Assembly: GCF_000002985.6 (NCBI RefSeq)
Contig: NC_003284.9
Coordinates: 9,734,001 to 9,798,000 of the forward strand
Length of the DNA: 64,000 nucleotides
Origin: Caenorhabditis elegans
Taxonomy: Eukaryota > Nematoda > Chromadorea > Rhabditida > Rhabditidae
Direction of reading: 5' to 3'
How positions within the stretch are numbered: position 1 is the stretch's first letter; each line of letters opens with the position of its first letter. The notes below the pieces were generated by a model. It ran no database searches and was not told the DNA's origin. It saw only the letters and a program-made list of their open reading frames with translations. Made by a program: the position numbers and the translations under genes. Below, piece after piece: positions 38,158 to 49,700 of the stretch.

Positions 38158-40337
38158 CTAGTAATGAGAATCTGGTCTCTCATTTCTAGCCGGAGTGGCT
38201 CTCTGAGTTGGGTGCACAGTTGCCAGGATCGGTGCAACCTGAGCGTGCGGATGCGTATCGTTGTTGATGTTAGCAGTTGAGTTCGATCCTGCACGGCTTG
38301 TGCTAGGCTGAACAACGACGGTCGGAGGAGAGGATCCATGTGCTCTTCTCTCGGCAAGCATTCGATGAGGAGGCTCATCTATGCTGTTGTCATGGCTCAA
38401 TGCAGCAAGTCGCCAAGCAAGAGGTCTGAAATTTTTATTTGTTCGCTCAACCTATTTAAAAGTAAACTAACCCATCAGTGCGAACGGCTTCGATACGAAT
38501 AGCTTCCAAAACAGCCTCCATCTTCGACATGCGTTGATTCACTGAAAGTAAGATATTTTGTTGGTAAACAAAATAAATACGAATAAAATTGAATTGAAAG
38601 TGAGATAAATGTAGGCTGAGAACTGCAACCTTAACGTCTCTTTGAACTTCCATTCAGGTGATAAAGACTTAAAAGAGATAAAGACTATGTTGATCCATCC
38701 CAAACATGCATAGGTTTCCTTTGATTTAACATAGGAAGAGCACTTTTAGTAATTCAATAAATAACAACAAGATGTTTTCAAATTTTTTTTCACTAACATT
38801 TTTTGACTTCAGCCTCTGTAGCTTGCGATCGACGTCTCTCCTGATTGCACATTCCAACAAGCTTTTTGTTTTCAATGTGCAAATGGGCAGTTTCGTTGAG
38901 TTGCTGACGATAAGAAGAAGTGGACTGTTGGTCAGTGTTTCTAACAAGTGGCGAGCTGGTGCTGACTGCGGGCGAGTTGGTGTTGACCACTGGAGAATTG
39001 GCGCTGACATTAGGCGAGTTACCATTACTGAAAAAAACTTATTTGTCTGGCTACAACAATTTTTAAAACTGACTACTTCTGGGAGGCAGATGCATGAAGT
39101 GCCACTTCGACAGTGTCGTCGAAATCGACAAAACCGTTCAAGTAGGCCATTTCCAATGCTTGTTGCAACTTCCGCTTCTCCTCGTTCATCTGGCTCATTC
39201 TCTTTCCCAGTGTATTGATGAGCAACTCTTGCTCCTGCTCCAAAGCTGATTCATGATCAACTTTTTCAGCACGGAGGCGCATCAATTCCTCCTGATAGCT
39301 TTTTTCAGCGCGGCTACAGTACGTGCGAAGACGCTCTATCTCTGCTTGTTTGTCAGCCATAAGCTTCTCGGCAGCAGCTTCATCTCCATGAACATCGGGT
39401 ATCTTGGCGACATTTGCCATGAGAGATTTGGTGAGAGACTCCTCATCTTTTTGGTACTTCTTGACAAGATAATCCTTGTCTTGGTTCAATTGCTGGATCT
39501 TTTTGAGCAAAGAGTTGGAGATATATTCTTCCTCTTGCTCGGCTTTGGTGAACATCTGGACAGCAGCAATGCGGAGCTGCTTGTTTGCTTCCAGGAGCTC
39601 CTTGTTCTCGCGTTTTCGCTGAGAGTTGACGTGCTGTAAGGAAGAAACAATAAACTCAACAAATGAAAATTCATTGTTATTTTTTTCAATTTAAGTTTTG
39701 CTTGAATGAAAGGTGAGACATCTTCAAAGTCGATAATCAATAAACAAATGAACCAAGTCCCACCTTTTGACGGAAAAAGCGATACATGAGATCAAGCATT
39801 TCAAATGGCAATTCTTTGCGCAGTTTCTTGTGATTATCAGGCAGCGGTGTCGTATGATGAACACGGTAGACAGTTCCATTAGACGGTGCTGGTTCGAACC
39901 ACGTTGGCTGTTCAGCAAGCAAAAACTGGTAGAACTCGGGGTATCTCATTTGAATTTCCCTGTCGGCAAGCAAATCGGGAACACCAATGTTCATCATAAT
40001 TGTGCGAACTCCGTCTAGATCCTCAGCGTCGCCAACCTCGGCCTCGGAATTGCGGGAGGAGAACATGGATACGCTGGCACCAATTGACGATCCTGGGCTA
40101 AAATTTATCAAATTTAAAACGTCAGTAGCAGTCTTTACGGAACATAAAATAACTTTGTGCACATACCTAGGAGCAAACGGTTCGTGACCGCCGGAGTGGC
40201 TTCGGTGAACAGAAAATGATGATTCACCTGAAATTAATCATTATCGATTTTACAAGAAAAGTAAAAAAACAACCTCTTCCTGATGCATCAATGTGCAGAG
40301 CCTCGTTTTTGGGTGTTGGACGCTTTGGGTGCTCCAT
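38158..40337 (-). CDS. CCDC6-like coiled-coil protein
   Basis: Seven exons (40337-40274, 40227-40167, 40097-39764, 39633-39077, 39027-38798, 38541-38472, 38425-38158) encode 527 residues. The segment from about residue 154 (KRENKELLEANKQLR, then AEQEEEYISNSLLKKIQQL and ALEQEQELLINTLGKRM) matches the long coiled coil of CCDC6 (H4/PTC1), with its repeated EQEEExISN/EQEQELLxN units. A conserved-looking N-terminal part precedes it (residues about 60-150, RYPEFYQFLLAEQPTWFEP). After the coil comes a short repeat of the form NSPxVxx (four tandem variants, about 39000-38930), a second coil ending AVRTDG, and a low-complexity His/Pro/Ser-rich tail. CCDC6 is a scaffold linked to DNA-damage checkpoint and 14-3-3 binding; the worm role is inferred. 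The start follows a TGATTTCCAG acceptor by 16 nt, a likely trans-splice site. Confidence 0.83.
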
Positions 40338-43300
40338 TATGAGGTTTTTGACCTGGAAATCAGAATTTAGCCTGGAAACAGCAAGGGATTGGCAAAGACT
40401 AGAAAGAAATGAGCACACGAACGACTGTTCAAATGCATATGCGTTCGAAAAAAAGAAGGGGGAGACATTGTTCGGTAGGGCGCGCTTGCATTTTTGTGTC
40501 TGCAGACGAGAGAGAGAGGGAGGATTGGTGTGTTGCTGCAGGGGGGTTTTTTAATATTTTTTCCCAAACGTTTTTTTTTTGTTAAAAGAATGTGGCTGAA
40601 CAATATCATTTTGATAATTTGAAAATCAAAAAAAGCAATGACATTCGTTGCTTATCAAACCATTTCCGTTCAAAAACGTTTTCTGTTTTTTGATAGCACT
40701 TTTCGACGACACGTTTTTAGGCTGGTGATAGTTTTAAAGAAAAATTTTGTTAGACCACTTTTGAATCCCGGTTGAGATTTTTTTGAACAAAAAAAAACAA
40801 TTGACGAGTTGTTTTTCCTTATAGTGAAACCAAGAAAAAAGAAATACCACCCCCAAATTGAAAAGAAGGACAAAATGAGAAACGCAAATGAAGGCAATGA
40901 GATGAGGAGATTTGCGTACCCTTCCTGCCACGTAGGAGAGTCTGTCTGATGCACACCCGCTCACAACATCAAAAAATACTCACAATGCACTCACACGCAG
41001 ACAGGCAAAGTGACCCTCTGAATTGTCCATTCTCAACGAGGGTAAGAGGGAGAAACCAAGTGAGAAAGAAGGAGAGAGAGAGTTTTAAAATTTGGGACAG
41101 GTCAGTTGACTGATGAGTAATGAAAGTGGATTAGGTATCTTTTGAGTGTTTGCACATAGACTGGTTCTCACGCTTTTTCTTAAACCGTTCTATGAATGAT
41201 ATCACACTCTAAAGCTAAGGAGAACGGTTTTGTAACAACGAAGGCACTTAAATAAAATACTTTTTTTTAAAAATATTTATTCAAAATTATCATAAACTTA
41301 TAATAAATCAAAATCACGTTGAAATCTCCTACAGTTAGCGATATTTTGAAAAGAGTATGTTTGCTATTGTACTTATAGATTTGATGTATAATATCCCAAT
41401 ATTTTTTGAAATGTCACATTGAGTTTATATGAACAGAAAAAAAATTCATCAAGATGTACTGTCACTTGTTATTATCTTGTCTTTAAATGAATTTATTGAC
41501 CACGGTATGCCAGAAATAACCAAAAAAGAACAAGAAAACATTGATTAAAACTAAAAATCTGATGCAAACGTGTTTTCAATTTGAATATATTCCTAAATTC
41601 TATGTTTCAAAATCTAAATGAGAAATTTTAATTGAACGCAAATTATTACTGTTTCTGAATGTTAAACAGTGTCAGAAAGAAAATACAAAAAACTAGTTTT
41701 GAAAATTTTGGCTCCAATTCTAAATATCTTCACTTAAGCCTCTTTTTGAGTAATTTACAGCAGTAACTTCTTCATTGGCAGTCCATTTTTAGATGCAAAA
41801 TTGAAACTATCAAAATTACTTACTACATGGTTTTGTCCGCAGTTCCTTATCTTCATGCTGAGCATTTTTGCAAGCAATAATTTGAGCCTGAAAAACTAAA
41901 AATCAAAATTTAAACGAATGTATAAAACATAAATTTTGAATGGAAAAAGAACATTCATTTTCTGTTGCCGTGAAAAAAAAAATGTCGAGCGGCAAAATTG
42001 AAGGCGTTAAGAAGTGGAGGCACTCGTTGACGGCGTGGAAATTGAACGCTTTGTGGGTTTATGCTTGTGGCCCGGACAATTGACATTTCATGAACACGCG
42101 AGGGCTCTTTTTTTGTGATCTGAGCTGAATTGGAATTTTGAAGAAAAAACCGACAAAGCAGAAATACATCAAAATTTTTGAATTATATTTACATTATGAA
42201 TTTATTTGGAGACTGAAGTTCCATTCAGAATTTATATTTTTCAACATCCCTGAAAGCGGTCACTTCATCAAACTAAAAATTTAAAAAAAACACGGGACGA
42301 AATCCGAAATCTTGGAAAATGCGTCTTGAACAAATATGATTTTATGTAACTGGATTGGGAAATGGATGGAAGATTTTAATAATTCCATTTCTATTTAAAT
42401 ATTTCCGTATTTAAACTTCAAGGTTTGGCGATAATAAAAAATTTGTGGTGTCATAAAATGCAAAAACCAGATATTTATATATCGATTGCGTTTGTTTTAT
42501 ATTTACAAATATCAAACAACGTTGTCAGTCTAAAAACAGTGGGAATGTGAATATTGAAAAGTGAAAAAATTATTTTCACTGGAAATGAAAAAAAAAGACT
42601 TTGTCGATCAAAGAATCAAATTCCCCGTTTTAATCCGAACTAATTCTATTTGTTCGACATATATGCGAATATCAGTTTTAATCCATTTATTAAGTTGAAA
42701 TTATCATTTGATATATTAATTATTGCTTATAAGAACATTCTTCAATGTAACATTTTTGGTGTTTGTTAAAAAAAAATCATGAAATTAATAAGATGTAATT
42801 GACAATTTTAATTTTTTTTAAACTTTCGACAAACTGAGAAAGTTTACGCAAAATTGACCTTCTTAGAAAATTTAAAGCAGCTTCATATGTTCAAAAAGTT
42901 ACACTGTTTGGATTCAAATAATCAATAAATGAACATCGTTGAAGAAAATAATTTTCCAATGATATGATAGGCACAAGGAAGAACATTTTTAATGAAGAAA
43001 AGTCAAAATGCGACCTTTTAAACGCTATGAAGTTTTAATTAAAAAGTTTGAAAATTGCACTGAACAAAAAAAAATTTTAGAAGAAAGCGGTATAATTCGG
43101 ATGGCTGCATGACCGAATATGATATGTTAGAACAAATTTGAGTGGATTTATGAGTACAATAACATGTTTTCCAGATTGTGCATGTCCATTTCCCGACAAG
43201 AAATGTTCGAGAAAAGGTTTGCGTTCCTGTCTTTATGAGCCTACACATGACGTGGACCTTCAATGAAGCAAAATCAAGGATGTTCATTATGTTCATCTTG

Positions 43301-43853
43301 AATTTGAAACTATTATTTTAAAAAAATGTTTCTTTGATCTTGTTTTTTCTACTCCATAAGTGAAAATATGAAATTTTTTTAAAAACTTCTTGACCCATGC
43401 ATACCAAAAACATGTTTGCTCGAGGCAGCCAATTTTTCTGCGAATCCAATTTGGCGAGAAGTGTATACACTCTGCATATTCTATCTTCACTGAGTTTTCA
43501 TCTTTTTTTAGATAATTTTCATGTTTTTTGGATTGGATCCACAAATACTCCAAAGCTTGGTGGCAAAATAAGTATTTTCAATCTCCCTCCAAATCGTTTA
43601 ATTTTTTTCTTTATTTGTGTATATTTCTGTTGTTGTTGTCTGCACGATAAAGGGGAGGAAGAAGAGTTCGCCGGATTTTGAAAAAGAATCAGATAGCGAT
43701 AGCGTGTCTGCATTGCTTAATAGACTCCCCGGAAACAGAGCCTAGGACACTCCGCTACTGAAGCTTCACAACAAAAGCAAAAAAGAATTCAGCTCGTCTT
43801 TCTCTTTTTGCAGTTTTGTATAGACTTGCCATTATTTCAAACTTGCAGACAAA
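40338..43853. other. Divergent intergenic region between the CCDC6-like and receptor genes
   Basis: About 3.5 kb separates two divergently transcribed genes. A purine-rich GAGAGAG tract at 41071-41082 and a similar one near 40508-40520 lie on the CCDC6-like side and are typical of worm promoters. The remainder is AT-rich with homopolymer A/T runs. No open frame here looks real. Confidence 0.5.
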
Positions 43854-46251
43854 ATGCTAACCACTCCAAATCCCGATTTATGTGTAGAACCATTTATTGA
43901 GCCTTCCCAATGGTTTTTCACATTAGTTGAAATGATTCTAGCTGTAGGAGGATTGATAATGAATACCAATATTACTGTGATTTGTCATAAAGCGTCACCA
44001 ATGCCACATCCACAAAGGAGGTTATTGGTAAGTTGCAAGCATTTTTTTTTGTTGAAATTAAAGGATGTTCTAATCTAGAAGTGATAGCCACAAAGGAGAG
44101 GCATTTAGAGGGTTTTAAAACCATTTCTATATATATAATAAAACATTTATAAAAATGTTGGAAAATATTTTATTTTTGCGACTCAGAAAGTGGAAGTAGT
44201 TGTCCAACTTCTATTGGTCTTGATATCATACTGGCCAATAGAAGCATAATAATGCAGACTTGATAACTTGATTCCTAATTATTACAGTAAAACTTTTTGC
44301 TTATTTCTGTACCCACAACTTTTTTCAAAAAACAGTTTTGTGTTATTCGATGAAAAAACTGAAAATAACAACGTTATTCAAATACAACCAAATAACCTGG
44401 CAGTTGACTTTTTAAATTTTGATTACAATGACAAAACCAATTTTATGCAAATTGTACAAAACTTAGATAAAAAACATAACTTTTTCTATTAATTATTAGT
44501 CATATTTCAGGCTTCCATTTCTATAAATTTTGCAATTCTCTCCGGATTTCAACTGGCTAGGAATTTTTTCCTCTTTCTTGTAATGCAACAACCTTGTTTA
44601 AATCAAGTGACTACGGTTTCATGCAAACTTCAACAGTTTCCTTTGATATTCTGTTATATTCACTGCGCCGCATCATTTTTTCTACTTGGAGTGCAAAGTA
44701 ATTTTTTAAAGTTGTAAGTTTCTCGTCTGATTTAATTTTACGCTCATAATCTTCAATAAAATATTTTCAGAAAACCCATTGACAAATCACCGATGAAATG
44801 GTATTTATCATGCTCTGTGTGGCAGAGCACAATTGCAGCCGTTTGCGTAGCTCTATCGCTGTTGTTCACTGCTTTTGATCAAGATTTGGAGAACGAGCCC
44901 ATGAATAAGTGTTCAATTCTTCTTGCAGTATCCCAGTCGTACTTGACGTTTTCCTTATTAACATTGCTGATTCTGCTCCACGCCACTGGTTTAATTTTCA
45001 TCATGTTAGCAAGCGTTCTGCAACGAGACAAGTAAGAATATTCTGACAAAAAAAACGTAATAAAGAATTTCAGGAAAAGCTGGATTTCATTTACGATATT
45101 TTCATTGAAAGAGATTTTCAAATATGAGACACTCGCCTGGCAGATATCACTATTTATCTCAGGATGCGTGGTTTTATACCGTCACGTTTTGAGAGAATCT
45201 TGTGACGAGGTTTGATTTAGCCATTACAACTTAAAGCAAAACTTTGAGCATGTGTGAAGTGTGAAAATATAAATTAACAATTTTCAGTGCGCTGTGATAG
45301 TACTGGAACTAGCGTTTCTGATAGTACCACTATTAATTTCATTTATGCATCCCCTTTACTTAATATGGTAAGTCTGGGCTATCTGTCAAATGCATATCTT
45401 TTTAAAAATTGATTGTTTAAATTTTTTATCAACCTTGTACCAGGCACTTTTTAGTATTCATCATTTCACTCTGGTCAGTGCTCTTACTTTGAAATTGAAC
45501 TAAAATTATCAATATGTGTTATGATAATAATCCTATTAAACCATTTTTAAATGCCTCTACAACTGTACTAAAACCAATGTTCATCAAGAAATCGAGAATT
45601 AAAAAGTCTTCAATTTGAAGGTACGTACTGCCGATGAGAGATGCAGCTACCAGGACGTTTCCATGTATGTTGTCTGCGTTACCAGAGTACTCATTGGTAC
45701 CACCGCAAGTTCCGTCGGCTAGCACTTCAGCAAGTAAGAATTTTTGATATTTCAGATAATTATTAATGAGGCGAAAGAACTTTTGTGTATATTCCAAAGT
45801 AATAAAAATATTCATGAAGCACTCTAAATCACAAAGACAAAATGTGATCTAGCTAGTAAATGTGTAAATTAAACAAATGATACTCTTATGACAGTCGTTT
45901 TCTTTGAAGAAAAAACAAGTTATTTCCGACAAAATTATGTATCCAAAATAAACAAATAAATAAATAAAAAATCCACATTTTTTTTCCTTTTCTGGCTTCT
46001 ACCATTTTTATCTCTCCACTGCAAAATAAAAATTCAAAATCAAATCTGAATTTTATTCAATAAAAAAATCGTTCTGACTGAGAACTCTTACTATCAATAT
46101 TTCCATATTTTTTCGACCGTTTTCAGCATTCGCCATTCAAAGTCCAAGGGCAGATCTCACTCCGAATGATACACTTCACATGGAATCCAAAAAGAAACCA
46201 TTATCACAATCACCCAGGGTAGTTATAGAAGAGGAAGATGTAGCCGAATGA
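43854..46251 (+). CDS. Seven-transmembrane receptor, nematode chemoreceptor-like, with long cytoplasmic tail
   Basis: Eight exons (43854-44027, 44511-44713, 44771-45031, 45074-45209, 45288-45367, 45444-45473, 45621-45733, 46127-46251) encode 373 residues. Seven hydrophobic segments are visible, beginning QWFFTLVEMILAVGGLI and ending with the TM7-like LIVPLLISFMHPLYLIW and FLVFIISLW. The HPLYLI at the end of TM7 resembles the Sra/Srb-type worm serpentine receptors, but there is no clear E/DRY motif after TM3 (LLGVQSN), so the family is uncertain. The last two exons add a tail of about 75 residues rich in Ser, Pro and acidic residues, ending EEEDVAE. The two introns before it were chosen because they keep the frame open (donors GTCAGT and GTAAGA); stopping at 45492 instead would give a 300-residue form. 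An acceptor (AACTTGCAG) five bases before the ATG looks like an SL1 site. Confidence 0.75.
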
Positions 46252-46491
46252 TCGAGCGATGTAGATCCGTTGTAAAAATCATGATATTAATGAAAAATGC
46301 TGTAATAATTATTATTGTCTTTCTTCCCTCAGTTTCTTTCACGCCCTTTTTTAAAGTACTTCCTTTTCTACAATAGCCATTTATTTAAGAAAATGAATCG
46401 ATTTCAGTCGTTTTTCTTTAAATTTCAAGTATGTAAAATGGGGAATGTTACTTTTTAAAGAAATTATTTGAAAAAAAGGAAACTAATAATG

Positions 46492-46497
46492 AATAAA
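46492..46497 (+). terminator. AATAAA signal after the receptor gene
   Basis: This canonical hexamer lies 241 nt downstream of the receptor stop codon. It is a candidate 3'-end signal, about 230 bp short of the stop codon of the convergent coiled-coil gene. Confidence 0.4.
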
Positions 46498-46725
46498 ATA
46501 GTTATACCGGGTACGGCGTTTTTGCCGAAATATTAAAATGAAAGTGCTTTGTATGCATCTAAAGCTCTATTCTACAAAAAAAACAAACTGAAAAGATTTG
46601 CAAGAATGAAAAAAAAAACATGACACCAATATGGCGTTTAGGATCAGTATAAATTTTTTGAGGAGAAAAAATACTTGGTAATATATACAACTTCAGGGAT
46701 CATTCATAAATTAACTGTTACAAAA

Positions 46726-49700
46726 TTAGGTGAAACGATCCTTCGTCAGATGTCGTTCTACAGAACGCTCCTCTTGTGGTGTCAAATCCAAAATGCGTCC
46801 AATGTTGTAGATATTCGCAAGTTGGTTATGCCGATCGCTAAAACATTCTATGTTGTAGTTGGTTTTTACTCCATCACTTTTAGTATTTTTGTTATTGAAA
46901 TTTTTATTACAACTAATTATGCATGAATGATCATATTACCTCAAAATAAAGCTTAACAAGGCCTCTCTTGCTTCAACATCTAACCCATTTTGGAACGATT
47001 CTGAGCTACTACCGGCACTTGGCAAATTTCCTGCAGCAGCAAGAACTGACGCACGAGCTGAAAACAATTTATGAATTCTGGAGACAATTTCTGAAAATCT
47101 GCTTACGTTGCATTTTGCGATGAGTGATAACTGATCCGGTCGGCGACTTCCGATGACTGTTGATGATTTGATTTTGCTTACAAATAAGCATATCTCTCTC
47201 CCGCAGTTCGTTCTCAAGGTGGAGAACTTTTCTATCGAACTAAATAAGTTATTGCTTAGAATGTTATGTATCCTTTGACTCACGGTATCGGCTAGTTTAG
47301 CCATACTTGTTTGATTAAGAATAAGTTTCTGCTTGTTAAGTTCTCGCTGCAAATCCTCAATTTCCATGGACATTTGTGCTTCTCTAGATAAGAAACGATC
47401 CCGCTCCATGTTTTTCATTTTGTATAGTGTGGCCTCCTCAACAGCTTTATCTCTCAGTTTTGTGACCTCCCCGAGCTTCTTAGTAATTGCATCCAGTTCT
47501 TCTCTAAAATCAAAGAAATATAAAGAAATTATGTAAGTGTGTTCGGAAGTTACCTAAGATTTTCAATAATCTCCTTTTGGCGCTGAACGATAACTTTTTG
47601 GGAATCCACGTCATCTTTTAAGCTGTTTTCAATATTTATCACATTGGTTACTTTCTCTTTGAGAATAGCAAGCTCTTGGTCTTTTCTTTGCACAATTTCA
47701 CAAAGCTCATCAATTTCCGATGTGAGTTCGGTGTATTGCTGAAAATTGCAAAATTAAAGATAAGTAGTAAAATCATATTTAAATATGATATCATTGAATA
47801 AACATGTTATATGATTATAGCTTTCTGTTCGAACTTCCGGTTTTGGCGCCAATTGGCTTCCGTTCAAATTTCACCTCTTTACATCGAAAGTAGATTTTAA
47901 AAAGGAATACCTGTTCTGCTTCAATCTCGATTCCGTCAATAGTTTGTTGGGATTCTTCAAGCTCTTCCTTGAGCTTTGAATTAATTTGCAGAAGTTCCTG
48001 TAACATTTAAAATTGAACAAAACAGTTGAAATATACAACGAAGTATTGAAGAAACACCAAAAATTTTGAAAATGTTCACGATAGTCTGTGACGTAATTAT
48101 AGGAGGCTACCAGAAATTGATAAGGAGTTATGAAATTTGTTTTTACATAATTTATTTTGGCTAAATTACACTTAAACGGGTGCTTTCCATGCCAGAAAAA
48201 TGTGTGTGCATAACTATTTGATTATTTCTCACCATTTCATTCAACAATTGAACAATTTTTTTAAAAAGTTTTAAATTTTTTAAATTTTTTTTAAATTTTA
48301 CTTTTTTGAACTTCTTGCACCTAATGAGAAAAGCTATTACTCATGAAATTTTTAAATATTTGAATAAGTAGTAGTTCAAAAGTCACTCACCTTTTCTCCA
48401 CTTTTAACCTTTTCCAGGTCTCCCTGCAGTCTATCAATTTCCACTTGGAGACTCTCCATCACTTCTGGAACGTGTCGATCGACAAGAATGAACGAATTGT
48501 TGTCCGTCTAAAATTCAAAATATTGAAACAGGATGTCACTCGGCAGCTGCGCTCCGCCCACTTTCTAAAAAAGATGGATTCTAGTGGGACACACATCTGC
48601 TCAAACCACAAACATATGTTCACACCGGCGGCGGTGGGTTTTGAAATTTCAAAAATGATCGGAGGTGGCAAAACTAATAAACCCAATAAGTTATCAGTCG
48701 AACAATAAAAAAGAAGTGTCTTATCAGTTTTCTTGAATAATTTTCTGTTACCAACCCCATTGATGAATGTGATTGAAAACGGAAAAGAAAAACGAATGTT
48801 GGAGGAGTCAATTCAATTAGACTTCTTGGACCAAAATAAGAGAGATAAGGCGATAATAACATGATAATGATCAATTTGGAGGGAAAACAAGAAAATGATG
48901 AGGATGCAAGGTATAGAAGAAATGAAAGGGAATTGGCGAACGCTGAGAGAAGATGATCCATGATCCGACTTGAAAAAAAGTTACAATATTCTAAAAGAAA
49001 ATCATCGTCACGGATCATTTGGTAGTTGGAAAAACCACCGACAGCAAGCCGTAAAAGAGAGTAGGTCAGCTGTAAACCTTTTGTACTATTGCTATACTAT
49101 AACTGCCACCTACTGAAAACCATTGTACTAGAGAAAATGAGTATATACCTATCAACATGTGTCTATGGGTTACATAATGACAGTGGTAGTAGTGTCAGAG
49201 GGCGGTATCCCCTTACATCTAATTCGCATATTATAACTACAAAAAAAACCATGACAGCCTACCACGCAATGATGAGAAAATCAAACAATAGCTTCAGCGT
49301 TTTTCTCATTTTTTTTGCTTCTGATTTCTTTCATGTTACATTGCAGTTTTTGGCGATAGCCGCCAGCCAAGACATACACCGTTAAAAACTAAACCGAATG
49401 GGAAATGATTCGTCAAACTTATTCAACTTGACACATTTTATGCGATTTTTCACAAAATCGGCGAAGCCATAGAAATGCCATTGGATACCGTTTCTATAGC
49501 TAAAAAAACCATAGAAAAGCACTATCCAAAAACATCATGGAAAAAGAAAAAAACGTGACAGCACAAAAATGCGAACAACCAAAAGTAGAGGACAAAGAAG
49601 TAGATTCAAATGGGAATGCAAAAACGAATAAGAAATTTGCATAAACCAGGGGGTGTTCAGACAAGGAAATGAATGAATCAAACTACTCACGGGTCTCTTG

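Noticed and set aside
44209..44243. Nine-bp hairpin (TTCTATTGG / CCAATAGAA) in receptor intron 1
   Set aside because: Too short and isolated to claim as a microRNA precursor or regulatory element.
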